A DNA stretch of 64,000 nt from Clostridia bacterium (GTDB taxonomy: Bacteria; Bacillota; Peptococcia; DRI-13; SM3-B62): the NCBI GenBank assembly GCA_018433675.1, contig JAHDQS010000033.1, positions 1 to 64,000 of the forward strand. Direction: 5' to 3'. Numbering within the stretch: position 1 is the first letter of the stretch; the number at the start of each line of letters is the position of its first letter. Under the pieces are notes generated by a model. That model was not told the origin of the DNA. It searched no databases and was given only the letters and a program-made list of their open reading frames with translations. A program made the translations under genes and the position numbers. Positions 50,638-58,757 of the stretch are shown here, in pieces.

Positions 50638-52326
50638 TTAGTTTTTATGGATTGAACTGCCACCAATAAATTCCCGCATAATAGAATTAAGGGGAACATA
50701 CTCAGCGGACAACTCCGGAAACATGGCAATCAAATCCAATAACCGCTTGGCATCTGAATATTCGCTCTCGTTTTGTTCTATTGCTTTCAAAAGCGGATAG
50801 GCGTATTTTTTTAGAACGGGAATCTCGTATACCAAGGCGGAATTGAACATAATATCCGCATCTTCCTGGTAAGGAAAAATGTTTTTTTCCTCACCACGCC
50901 GTACAGACTGCCAACGTTTTAGAGTATCCAGCGCGTTCTGGGAACGATAGTTCTTATCTCTGACAATACGTCGTAAAAGACGGGTATCGGTGGTCTTAAT
51001 GCGGTTACTGTCATCAATGAGCAGCTGTGTTAAGGCGCTGATATAGATCTTATACTTATTCTCACGCCGAATGGACGGCGTTAGTTTTTCATTCAGGGCG
51101 TGAATTCCCTCAATAATTATTGGATTATTCTCTTCCACCTGCAGCTTTTGTCCACCTTCTTCCCGTACACCCCTTTGGAAATTAAAAAAGGGACACTCTA
51201 CTTCCTCGGAAGCCATCAGCCTTTGCAAATGCTTGTTGAAAAGTTCAACATCCACGGTTTCTAACGCTTCAAAATCGTACTCTCCTTTTTCGTCCAACGG
51301 GGTTAGGTCACGATTGACAAAATAGTCGTCTGTAGAGAGGGCTACCGGCTTTAATCCTAATACACGTAGTTGTATGGCCAGTCTCTGGGCAAAGGTGGTT
51401 TTTCCTGAAGAGGAAGGACCTGCAATCAGAATAATGCGAAGCCTATCGCGGTGGGCAAAAATCACATCTGCTATTTGTGCAATTTTTTTCTCATGTAAGG
51501 CTTCATTCACATGAATAAGTTCTCTCCCTCCGCAGGTATCGTTCCCTAATTTGCTTAGGAGTCCAGACATGTTGCAAACACCTAGGATTTCCGCCCATTT
51601 CGCTGATTCATTCCATATTTGCCCCAACTTAGGCAGGTAAAGGCAGGACGCAATAACAGACGGATCTTCTGCAGCAGGAAAACGCAGTAAGAATCCGTTC
51701 TGATACAGTTCAAGCTTAAACACACCTAAAGCACCTGTCCCGGCAGCCAAAACAATGTGGGAATAGTAAGAATACGAACCGGCAGAGTACAGGGTTATAT
51801 TCTCTATGTCCAGTTCATGCAGCAGTTCGACAGTATCATCATGGCCGGACTGTTGCAACAGCTTTTTAGCCTCTTCTTTTGGTAGCAATTGAGGAATAAT
51901 TGAAATATTTTTTTCCACCAGTTCGCGCATTTTTGCTTCCAAGGCAACAATCTCTAAAGCCGGCACGGACTGAAGTCCTTCTATTTCACAGTAATAGCTT
52001 TTACCCATAGAATGCCTCACGATAACTCTATAGCGTGGGAACGCCTCAAAAACGGCCTTTGTCAAAAGCATAACCAGGCTCTGACGATATACCCTCAAGC
52101 CGTCCTCGGTTGTTAGATCCAAAAATTCCAAACTGCCGGACTCTTTCACTTCTTCATGCAATCCCAACAATTCATTGTTGTACCTTACGGCAACGATAGG
52201 CGATGAGCCCCCATCAGCCAAACGCTCAATAAGCGACAAAAAAGTGACTCCCGCCATCACCTTAAATGATTTTTTCCGGTAATTCACTGTAATCATTTGT
52301 TCTTTGCTAACGCTTCTTCTCGGCAA
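50638..52326 (-). CDS. Nucleoside (uridine) kinase with N-terminal TGS and threonyl-tRNA synthetase-like domains
   Basis: A 562-residue protein. A TGS-like domain at the N-terminus (about 10-75) is followed by a region like the editing part of threonyl-tRNA synthetase (LTKAVFEAFPRYRVIVRHSMGKSYYCEI), then a uridine kinase domain from about 275 with Walker A LIAGPSSSGKTTFAQRLAIQL and STDDYFVNRDLTPLDEKGEYDFEALETVD. The start is at TTG 52326 with AAAGGGGAG upstream. This domain composition is common in Clostridia, and its physiological substrate is thought to be a pyrimidine nucleoside. It is a single-gene unit between the NSS transporter and the activase genes. Confidence 0.85.
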   Translation of the reverse strand: MPRRSVSKEQMITVNYRKKSFKVMAGVTFLSLIERLADGGSSPIVAVRYNNELLGLHEEVKESGSLEFLDLTTEDGLRVYRQSLVMLLTKAVFEAFPRYRVIVRHSMGKSYYCEIEGLQSVPALEIVALEAKMRELVEKNISIIPQLLPKEEAKKLLQQSGHDDTVELLHELDIENITLYSAGSYSYYSHIVLAAGTGALGVFKLELYQNGFLLRFPAAEDPSVIASCLYLPKLGQIWNESAKWAEILGVCNMSGLLSKLGNDTCGGRELIHVNEALHEKKIAQIADVIFAHRDRLRIILIAGPSSSGKTTFAQRLAIQLRVLGLKPVALSTDDYFVNRDLTPLDEKGEYDFEALETVDVELFNKHLQRLMASEEVECPFFNFQRGVREEGGQKLQVEENNPIIIEGIHALNEKLTPSIRRENKYKIYISALTQLLIDDSNRIKTTDTRLLRRIVRDKNYRSQNALDTLKRWQSVRRGEEKNIFPYQEDADIMFNSALVYEIPVLKKYAYPLLKAIEQNESEYSDAKRLLDLIAMFPELSAEYVPLNSIMREFIGGSSIHKN

Positions 52327-52452
52327 AACAATCTCCCCTTTCACGTCCAATAAGTATTTGCAGTGATACCCACCCGAAAATCATCATTCGCATCAACATG
52401 CTTTAGCAGGTTTTGGCCTTATCCCATATATATAATAAGAGGGGGAATAAAA

Positions 52453-52722
52453 ATGCAAAAACCTTTTTTCAAAATCCATTATGGAAAGCCTCAAAACAAA
52501 ACGGAGGACAGAAACAACTACACCAGGGATTGTGTTAGCTTGAACCTTTGGGGTATAAACTTATCTGTCTCTCGTGAAACCACCTCCGACACTCCTGCCG
52601 AACTATCCGTAATCCTGCCTCGTGCGGAATACCGTCAGCAATGCTCTCATGAACATCCGGGAAACTGCAGCACAGAAATGATCATCAGCAGCATCACTGT
52701 TGTCATCTCACCCCAAAGGTAA
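52453..52722 (+). CDS. Small orphan protein
   Basis: An 89-residue hydrophilic protein starting at ATG 52453, eight bases after a good GAGGGGG site. I recognise no domain. The middle (NLWGINLSVSRETT) is mildly hydrophobic, and a Cys/His-containing stretch (CSHEHPGNC) lies near residues 68-76. The gene ends 6 bp from the convergent activase gene. It could be genuine, or a chance frame behind a fortuitous ribosome site. Confidence 0.4.
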   Translation: MQKPFFKIHYGKPQNKTEDRNNYTRDCVSLNLWGINLSVSRETTSDTPAELSVILPRAEYRQQCSHEHPGNCSTEMIISSITVVISPQR

Positions 52723-52728
52723 TTGTGG

Positions 52729-53850
52729 TCACATTATACATGAAGATGCCTTATTTCTCAAGCAAGGACCGGCGTATTTGTGTTTACCGTTTACCATGTC
52801 AAGAAAAGCCTCCAAGCGCGTTTCCAGGCCCGTTACACTCTGATGTCCGTCCAAGGACATGCTCATTACCGGAAGTTCTTCCTGAACACATATTCTATTC
52901 AAAGCACTATGGGCCACTATTTCAGGCATACATCCTAGAGGAAACAATTGAAGCACACCGTCTACAGACACATCCCTCATCCTCCTGGCACCGGCAACCG
53001 ACTCAAGGCCAAAGCCTCCCACATGGTTTTTTAAATAAGGAAAGGCTTGCTGTAACAACGTTTTCCGATACTTCCCTTTCCTCCAAGGGAATAAAGCATT
53101 CGGCAACCAGTTTACGACGGATATTTCCTTTTGCACACTTACTCCGTTCTCCATGAGGAACTCTTCTATGCCGTGATTGGCATAAGGTTCCAACAAAGTA
53201 TAAATATCTCCGACCAATCCTATTTTTAGGATCATCTCTTCCGGATACTTTACCATTTCTTCAACATACTTAGAAATATTTTGTTCTATCCTTTGTATTT
53301 CTCTTTCGTCGGATATCCCCTTAATCTTTTCTTCCCAGTATAATATCGCCTCATCAAAACCCTTTTTATCTACCGCATAGGCCCGGTCTTCCCTTTCTGT
53401 CTTTTTCAAAAATTCTTCACAGGCCAGAAGATGCCAAGAAAAGCTCACAGCCCGCACAAAACGTGACCAAGAAATACCTGTATTATTTCTAACAGTTTTA
53501 CAGCTTTGATATATATGGCCTCTATCAATAATTAGTGCTTGGAAATCATATCCTACCTCTTTAAGTATTTTTACGGCCAAATAAATAAAATAACCAAAGC
53601 GGCAGGGCCCATTCCCGCCCAGCATCATCAAAGTATCGGCTCCCATTTCCAGCGCTTCGCTCATATTACCCAGGATAAGGCAAAACGGTAAACAGGAACC
53701 TTCCGGTGCCAGTTCACTACCTCTTTTCAAGGTCCCCGGCCCCGGACGTGCAGGTACGATACACGGTATAGCCATGAGCTTACACATTTTTTCTACAGCC
53801 AGGCACAACTCTCCCATGTGCGGAAAAGAAACCAGCATAAAACTTTTCAC
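52729..53850 (-). CDS. CoA-dehydratase activase-related protein (DUF2229/HgdB-like)
   Basis: A 373-residue protein related to the HgdB-like/activase-associated family. Cys residues occur at PEGSCLPFCLI near 51-59, GGNGPCRFGYF near 79-88, and in FPLGCMPEIVAHS near 305-317. The C-terminal region has LDGHQSVTGLETRLEAFLDM, as in 2-hydroxyacyl-CoA dehydratase-associated proteins. It follows the ATPase gene by 19 bp. Such sets exist in anaerobes without a linked dehydratase, and the function there is unknown. Confidence 0.8.
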   Translation of the reverse strand: MKSFMLVSFPHMGELCLAVEKMCKLMAIPCIVPARPGPGTLKRGSELAPEGSCLPFCLILGNMSEALEMGADTLMMLGGNGPCRFGYFIYLAVKILKEVGYDFQALIIDRGHIYQSCKTVRNNTGISWSRFVRAVSFSWHLLACEEFLKKTEREDRAYAVDKKGFDEAILYWEEKIKGISDEREIQRIEQNISKYVEEMVKYPEEMILKIGLVGDIYTLLEPYANHGIEEFLMENGVSVQKEISVVNWLPNALFPWRKGKYRKTLLQQAFPYLKNHVGGFGLESVAGARRMRDVSVDGVLQLFPLGCMPEIVAHSALNRICVQEELPVMSMSLDGHQSVTGLETRLEAFLDMVNGKHKYAGPCLRNKASSCIM

Positions 53851-53869
53851 TCCCTAAAAATATCTATCT

Positions 53870-54853
53870 TTATCCGACCTTTACATCCTCAGTCTTGACA
53901 CCCAGATCCGACCATTTCCCGCACCGATCGCCCCAACGGGCAATGAGGACATCATTTTCGAATATTTGTATTATCTCACAACGGTTCGGACAGCCCTTAC
54001 ACTCAAAGCTGCTGGGACGGAAACTGAAGCCGGCGGCCTTCCACCCCTTAAAAGCGGTTTGTTTTCCTTGCACGGCATCCATGGCAAGATAACAGGCACC
54101 TACCGCACCCATAACATTAAAGTATCGCGGAATAATCATTTCTTCACCAAGGGCTTTTTCAAAGGCAGCCTTAATTCCCTGATTTGCGGCAACCCCACCC
54201 TGGAATACTATCGGGGCAAAAATTTCCTTCCCTTTGCCCACATTGTTCAAATAGTTTCTCACCAAGGCCTCACACAAACCGGCAATAATATCCTCGGTAG
54301 AATGCCCTAACTGCTGTTTATGGACCATATCCGATTCGGCAAATACCGCACAGCGCCCGGCAATCCTTACCGGGGTTTTTGCTTTTAAGGCAAGCTCCCC
54401 AAATCTTTCAATAGGTATGCTTAGGCGGGCAGCCTGTTGGTCTAAAAAAGACCCTGTACCTGCCGCACATACCGTATTCATGGCAAAGTCGGTGACAATA
54501 CCGTCACGCATGATAATGATTTTAGAATCCTGTCCACCGATTTCAATTATTGTTTGGGCGCCGGGCACCATGTTCGATACCGCTACGGCATGTGCGGTAA
54601 TCTCATTTTTTACAATATCGGCCCCCACTAAAACCCCTGTTAAATTACGAGCACTTCCCGTAGTACCGACTCCCGCAATTCTTACTTCATTACTTAGTTT
54701 TTCGCCCAGTTTCCGCAAACCATTTTGAATAGCCTTCACCGGTTGCCCAAGGGTCCGCAGATACAAGCAATCGATTACTGCCCCATCCTCATTCATCACT
54801 ACAAAGTTAGTGCTTACCGAGCCCACATCAACACCTAAATATGCTTTCACCAT
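53870..54853 (-). CDS. BadF/BadG/HgdC-type ATPase (CoA-dehydratase activator)
   Basis: A 327-residue ASKHA-fold ATPase. The phosphate loops are GVDVGSVSTNFVV at the N-terminus and EIGGQDSKIIIM near 104. The [4Fe-4S]-binding signature is CAAGTGSFLDQQAARL near 129-144, with the second ligand in AGRCAVFAESDMVH near 166-179. These proteins couple ATP hydrolysis to one-electron injection into 2-hydroxyacyl-CoA dehydratases or benzoyl-CoA reductases. Unusually the C-terminus adds a CKGCPNRCEI segment (three Cys) followed by GDRCGKW. The dehydratase itself is not in the window. Confidence 0.9.
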   Translation of the reverse strand: MVKAYLGVDVGSVSTNFVVMNEDGAVIDCLYLRTLGQPVKAIQNGLRKLGEKLSNEVRIAGVGTTGSARNLTGVLVGADIVKNEITAHAVAVSNMVPGAQTIIEIGGQDSKIIIMRDGIVTDFAMNTVCAAGTGSFLDQQAARLSIPIERFGELALKAKTPVRIAGRCAVFAESDMVHKQQLGHSTEDIIAGLCEALVRNYLNNVGKGKEIFAPIVFQGGVAANQGIKAAFEKALGEEMIIPRYFNVMGAVGACYLAMDAVQGKQTAFKGWKAAGFSFRPSSFECKGCPNRCEIIQIFENDVLIARWGDRCGKWSDLGVKTEDVKVG

Positions 54854-54956
54854 ACGGTCCTCCTAACATTTTGCCTTGTCATCAGGTCATCCCCATATCT
54901 CTCTGTCTCTACATATGTTTCCCCAATTATTCATGTTTTTAACATACAATCAGCAA

Positions 54957-55599
54957 GAAGTCTCCCGCCTCTAAGTCACCCTGCTCACGCAAGTGAGAGC
55001 GTAGGCGGGAGATGAATTGCCTGCTTCACTTCTCCCTAAAATTCTGCGTAACACACAGAGTAAAAACAACAGAGTAAAAAAAGCTTGAAAAACATATCCT
55101 GATGGGATAAACTGGCACCAGAACACATGTTCGCTTGAAGGTGATATCCTATCGGAAACAAAGCATATAGGTACCGTCTAATGCCTAACACTGAACAGGA
55201 GTTGCTAATCAAAAAAACATTCGGCTGTGTAAGATTTGTCTACAATCAAACGCTGGCAGAACGCAAAGAACAATATAAAAAAAATCAAGAAGCTAAAGAA
55301 GCCATAAAAAAGCTAAAAACACCAACCCCTGCAAAGTATAAAAAAGAATATCCATGGCTCAAAGAAGTGGATAGTCTGGCTTTGGCAGACAGAAACTGGA
55401 CCTGCCACCATTGCGGAAAAGAACTTGAAAGGGACATCAACGCTGCCATCAATATCAAAAACGAAGGTTGCCGGATACTTGGTATAGCCTAATACATTAT
55501 ATGAACCGTTGGGCGAACGGGGATAGCTTGGTAATTATACCGACGTTAGTTGGTACGTCCCAAGATGCCCCACCTCTTCAGGTGGTGGGAGTACGTCAC
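54957..55599 (+). mobile_element. Decayed IS200/IS605-type (TnpB-only) insertion element
   Basis: The left part holds a hairpin (stem CTCCCGCCT/AGGCGGGAG, 54962-55013). The right part holds the hairpin CCACCT-CTTC-AGGTGG (about 55570-55585) in the context of a typical TnpB-element right end, TGGTACGTCCCAAGATGC to GGGAGTACGTCAC. Between them lies an internally deleted tnpB. The element sits between two activase genes transcribed on the other strand and supplies the last codons of the one at 55535. Exact ends are estimated. Confidence 0.65.
55181..55492 (+). pseudogene. tnpB remnant with internal deletion
   Basis: The reading frame carries the N-terminal ~75 residues of a TnpB (EQELLIKKTFGCVRFVYN and KEYPWLKEVDSLALAD), then jumps in frame to the C-terminal zinc finger and final motif (WTCHHCGKELERDINAAINI). 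The RuvC-like nuclease core is absent. Family similarity continues upstream of ATG 55181 (AYRYRL from about 55162), but no start codon remains there. It should be inactive as a nuclease. Confidence 0.8.
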
Positions 55600-56602
55600 C
55601 GTGCCCTCTGTTTTTCCGCAATCTCAGCATATCCACAAAGGCCTCCACCCTGGTGGCGACCCCGGCTTCGCCCGTGTGCTCATCAAGGGAAAGCGTCATG
55701 AAGGGCGTTCTCCCGAAATCTTTTGCCTCAAGCTCCATGAGCTTATTGACCATGGCGTCCGGCCCGCAACCAAAGGCAGTTACGTGTACAATGCCGTCTA
55801 TCTTATGTTCTTTGAGATAATATAAGGTTGCACGAACAGTACGATTGCTGAAATGCCAAAAAAGATTCTTTTGCATATGCTCGCCTTGTTTCTTGAGGCA
55901 TTGAGGCGGAACCATTTCCACCGTCTGAAGACCAACCCCCATTTCTTGCATTCTAGCAAACAAGTCAGCATTGATGAACGAATCATATACTAAGTAGGGG
56001 TAACCTAAAACGGCAAGACTAATATCCGCAGATGGGGGCTTTTCCTCTAAAAGCTGCAGCGTTTTTCCTTCTATCATTATGTCAATGACTCTATCGGCCA
56101 AAATACCCTGTGCCAGATATTTCATAAAGACTTGCTGGCTTTTCTTTCCGCTGTTTATGGCTCGCCATACAACGAGGCCGCTTTTGCCCAGCCTACGCGC
56201 AATTTTATGACAAGCCTTGTCTAGGGGAAAAATATCGTGTACTAATTCGATATTGTTGTCAATAATTTCCGGTAATCCTGTAATGGAATTTCTTATCATA
56301 TCCGGCAGCCCAAGAAATTTCGGACAAAAGGTTTCCTTGCCGAACCCTCTCACATTTACCAACCGAGGTAGGAACAACACATCCGCTTTATCTTTTAATT
56401 CAGCAACATGACCATGATAGAGCTTAATCGGCAAACAAGCATCATTTACGGTTTCCTTGACACCAAAATCAAGACTTTGTTTGCTCGTAGAAGACGATAC
56501 AATTACCTCCAGCCCCAGCTCAGAAAAAAAAGTGTACCAGAACGGAAAATACAGGTAAGAAAAAAGGGCACGCGGAATCCCTATTTTTAATCTCACTGTC
56601 AA
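55535..56602 (-). CDS. CoA-dehydratase activase-related protein (DUF2229), 3' end altered by IS
   Basis: A 355-residue protein beginning TVRLKIGIPRALFSYLYF, the standard DUF2229 N-terminus, with KQSLDFGVKETVNDACLPIKLYHGH near 41-65 and FGCGPDAMVNKLMELEAKD near 274-292. It ends LSLDEHTGEAGVATRVEAFVDML. The start is TTG 56602, 6 bp after GGAGG; upstream in-frame codons come from a palindromic repeat and are not family-like. The last about 20 residues (after RLRKNRGH) are encoded by the IS right end, so the natural terminus has been replaced. It was probably in one operon with the ATPase before the insertion. Confidence 0.8.
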   Translation of the reverse strand: MTVRLKIGIPRALFSYLYFPFWYTFFSELGLEVIVSSSTSKQSLDFGVKETVNDACLPIKLYHGHVAELKDKADVLFLPRLVNVRGFGKETFCPKFLGLPDMIRNSITGLPEIIDNNIELVHDIFPLDKACHKIARRLGKSGLVVWRAINSGKKSQQVFMKYLAQGILADRVIDIMIEGKTLQLLEEKPPSADISLAVLGYPYLVYDSFINADLFARMQEMGVGLQTVEMVPPQCLKKQGEHMQKNLFWHFSNRTVRATLYYLKEHKIDGIVHVTAFGCGPDAMVNKLMELEAKDFGRTPFMTLSLDEHTGEAGVATRVEAFVDMLRLRKNRGHGDVLPPPEEVGHLGTYQLTSV

Positions 56603-56672
56603 ACATAGCCTCCTTAGCTGCACAATAAAACATAGTATTATTCTTACCATTTCCGCTTTTAAATAAAACATG

Positions 56673-56736
56673 GGGTCAGGCTTGAAAAATTCACTTATTC
56701 CCATGGGAATAAGTGAATTTTTCAAGCCTGACCCCT
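56673..56736. repeat. 64-bp perfect palindrome
   Basis: A flawless inverted repeat centred at 56704/56705, each arm 32 bases, starting GGGGTCAGGCTTGAAAAATT. It lies 22 bp beyond the stop of the aminotransferase gene and upstream of the DUF2229 gene. Arms beginning GGGGTCAGG are familiar from palindromic elements near RAYT/Y1-type transposases, but none is encoded here. It might double as a transcription terminator, although the T-run is weak. Confidence 0.9.
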
Positions 56737-56757
56737 TTAGTTTACTTTAGTTTAAAT

Positions 56758-57999
56758 TTAGAGAGCAGCCTTTGTTTTAGCCGCTAAACCGGACATTTGT
56801 TGTGTCGGTAGAGCACATACGGCAAAACGAATACCCTTTTTCAAAGGAACCACAAAGATATTATCCTCTTCCAACTTTTCCGCTGTTGCTTTAGGATCCT
56901 CCGCAGGCACGGTAATGAAAAATCCTCCGTGATAAGGCAACATTTTCAACCCTACCTCTTGCGCTTCTTTGATGAAGATATCCGCCCTTTTAAGAATCAG
57001 ACTGCTGTATTGCTCTCTTTCTTTATCCATTTTATCTTTTAACTGCGGATCTTTCATCACATCCGCCAACATTCTCTGACAAGCCCGAGTTCCATTGGAC
57101 CACACACCCCGACTGGAAAATTGGCAGCCGTTAGCAAACTCACACACGACATCGGCCGAAGAGCTTACAGCAATCAAAGCCCCGGAACGCATACCATAGC
57201 TTGTAAATGATTTTGACATGCTAAAAGCCAGTGTGATTAGAATGTTTTCCGGCAGTCCCCCGAACAGCTTCATAAAGTTTCTGGTTTTCTGAGGCGAACC
57301 TACAAAGTCAATATAGGCCATATCAACAACTACCGTTATTTTCTTCTGCTTATCCGACACTTGGGTTTTGAAAAACTCTAAAATCTCGCCCCAGTTTTCA
57401 TCGGTCATGCTGTACCCAGTGGGATTATGACCCGGTGTGTTGAAAACTACCACGACATTGTCCTGTGCCGCCAAAAGCTCACCGGTTTTGACTTTGACAT
57501 CCTCAAGGGTAAAGTTATAATCTTCGTCAAACATCTTATAAGTTTCCACACCGCGCAGGTGTTCATCGGCAATCGTTTTATACGGGCCCCAGAACCAATC
57601 CGGAATAAGGGCTTTGTCCCCTTGCTCCAAATAGTTGTAAAAAGCATGACGTATGCCGCCTGTCCCCCCGGGTGTTGCCACCGCAGCCGTATATGTATTC
57701 TCAGGCTGATTACCCTGAAAGGCATAATCTATTGCAGCCTGCAAGAACTCAGGTATTCCGGCGATAGGGGCGTAACTCATCATCTCTTCATCCGCCATCT
57801 TGCGATAGTATTCGCTTACAGACGAAAGGGCAACGAATTTTCCGTCATCATCGTAGATCGCACCTATTGTAGCATTAACAACCTTTTCCTTGCCATACTT
57901 AGCCATAGCATCATTGGCCCTCTTTAAAACAGCAAACACAGCATCTGGTTTCGTGCCTTTGCCTCTGGCGTGGGAAGCCATCATAGAAAACTCAGTCAT
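56758..57999 (-). CDS. Pyridoxal-phosphate aminotransferase, aspartate/aromatic type
   Basis: A 413-residue fold-type I aminotransferase. The PLP Lys is in AFSMSKSFTSYGMRSG near residue 237, with FNTPGHNPTGYS near 185 and a C-terminal GIRFAVCAL. It resembles class I/II enzymes acting on aspartate or aromatic amino acids and would be a candidate supplier of an amino group to a pathway elsewhere. It is a monocistronic gene, distant (32 kb) from the biosynthetic cluster. Confidence 0.88.
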   Translation of the reverse strand: MTEFSMMASHARGKGTKPDAVFAVLKRANDAMAKYGKEKVVNATIGAIYDDDGKFVALSSVSEYYRKMADEEMMSYAPIAGIPEFLQAAIDYAFQGNQPENTYTAAVATPGGTGGIRHAFYNYLEQGDKALIPDWFWGPYKTIADEHLRGVETYKMFDEDYNFTLEDVKVKTGELLAAQDNVVVVFNTPGHNPTGYSMTDENWGEILEFFKTQVSDKQKKITVVVDMAYIDFVGSPQKTRNFMKLFGGLPENILITLAFSMSKSFTSYGMRSGALIAVSSSADVVCEFANGCQFSSRGVWSNGTRACQRMLADVMKDPQLKDKMDKEREQYSSLILKRADIFIKEAQEVGLKMLPYHGGFFITVPAEDPKATAEKLEEDNIFVVPLKKGIRFAVCALPTQQMSGLAAKTKAAL

Positions 58000-58137
58000 T
58001 TACTCACTCTCCTATCTATCACCTTATTCAATCATTCTACCATAAATCTCAATATATTAATAAATAAAACTTACTTTAAGTGGATTTTTTACTCCATCTG
58101 AAATATAGTAAAACGCACACCATGATGTACATGCTCA

Positions 58138-58183
58138 TTGACAACCTCCTGTATGTACATTATAATGTACATACAGGAGGTTG
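58138..58183 (+). promoter_or_regulatory. Consensus promoter embedded in a 42-bp palindromic operator
   Basis: TTGACA (58138-58143), a 17-bp spacer and TATAAT (58161-58166) form an exact SigA promoter. A perfect 42-bp palindrome at 58142-58183 covers the spacer, the -10 and the AGGAGG ribosome site (58175-58180). TGTACAT half-sites occur in both arms and a third time at about 58126. This is a textbook layout for autorepression by the antitoxin or toxin-antitoxin complex. Confidence 0.8.
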
Positions 58184-58190
58184 ATAAACA

Positions 58191-58439
58191 ATGATTAACA
58201 CCAATGCTACTAATTTTAGAAAAAACATCTTCGTTATACTGGAACAAACTATAAAGTATAACGAGCCTGTCAATATCAGCACGAAAGACGGAAATGCCGT
58301 GATGATCAGCGAAGAAGATTACAACGGTTTAATGGAAACTCTCTACCTTTGCTCTATCCCAAACATGAGAGAACGAATTATGGAGGGTTTAAAAAGACCT
58401 ATTTCTGAGTGTGTACCTGAAAATGAGGTTGAATGGTAA
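58191..58439 (+). CDS. yefM: Phd/YefM-family antitoxin
   Basis: An 82-residue antitoxin. The N-terminal DNA-binding/dimerisation part shows NATNFRKNIFVILEQ and NISTKDGNAVMISEEDYNGLMETLYL. The C-terminal toxin-binding tail is acidic (PENEVEW). The ATG is 10 bp from AGGAGG within the palindrome. Its stop overlaps the toxin start by up to 7 bp. Confidence 0.9.
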   Translation: MINTNATNFRKNIFVILEQTIKYNEPVNISTKDGNAVMISEEDYNGLMETLYLCSIPNMRERIMEGLKRPISECVPENEVEW

Positions 58440-58702
58440 TGTATTCTATAGTCTTCGATAAAAAGGCATTAAAGGATATACCAAAGCTGAAAGCTGCAAA
58501 ACTCGCCGGCAAAGCAAAAGCTCTTATTAAGATTATCAGAGAGAATCCATTCCAGTCACCCCCACCATATGAAAAGCTGCAAGGTGATTTACAAGGAGCA
58601 TACTGCCGTAGGATTAACATCAAACATCGGCTTGTTTATGAGGTCTTGGAAGAACAGCAAATTGTAAAGATCATCAGTATGTGGACACATTATGATTTTT
58701 AA
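58433..58702 (+). CDS. yoeB: Txe/YoeB-family mRNA interferase toxin
   Basis: An 89-residue RelE-fold ribosome-dependent RNase. The family ending IISMWTHYDF contains the catalytic His/Tyr region, and YCRRINIKHRLVYEV carries the basic core residues. An alternative start at ATG 58439 gives the more usual N-terminus MYSIVFDKKALKD. It is translationally coupled to its antitoxin. Confidence 0.92.
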   Translation: MVMYSIVFDKKALKDIPKLKAAKLAGKAKALIKIIRENPFQSPPPYEKLQGDLQGAYCRRINIKHRLVYEVLEEQQIVKIISMWTHYDF

Positions 58703-58757
58703 TCATATTTATTAATAATCTTGCTTAAATCCAGCTGCCTTTCCCATGTCGCTCAGA

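Noticed and set aside
55181-55492. Functional TnpB nuclease
   Set aside because: The RuvC core is absent; only the N-terminus and the zinc-finger end are joined. Listed as a pseudogene.
56603-56725. N-terminal extension of the DUF2229 protein
   Set aside because: The upstream codons are derived from the 64-bp palindrome, and the family N-terminus starts at 56602 behind GGAGG.
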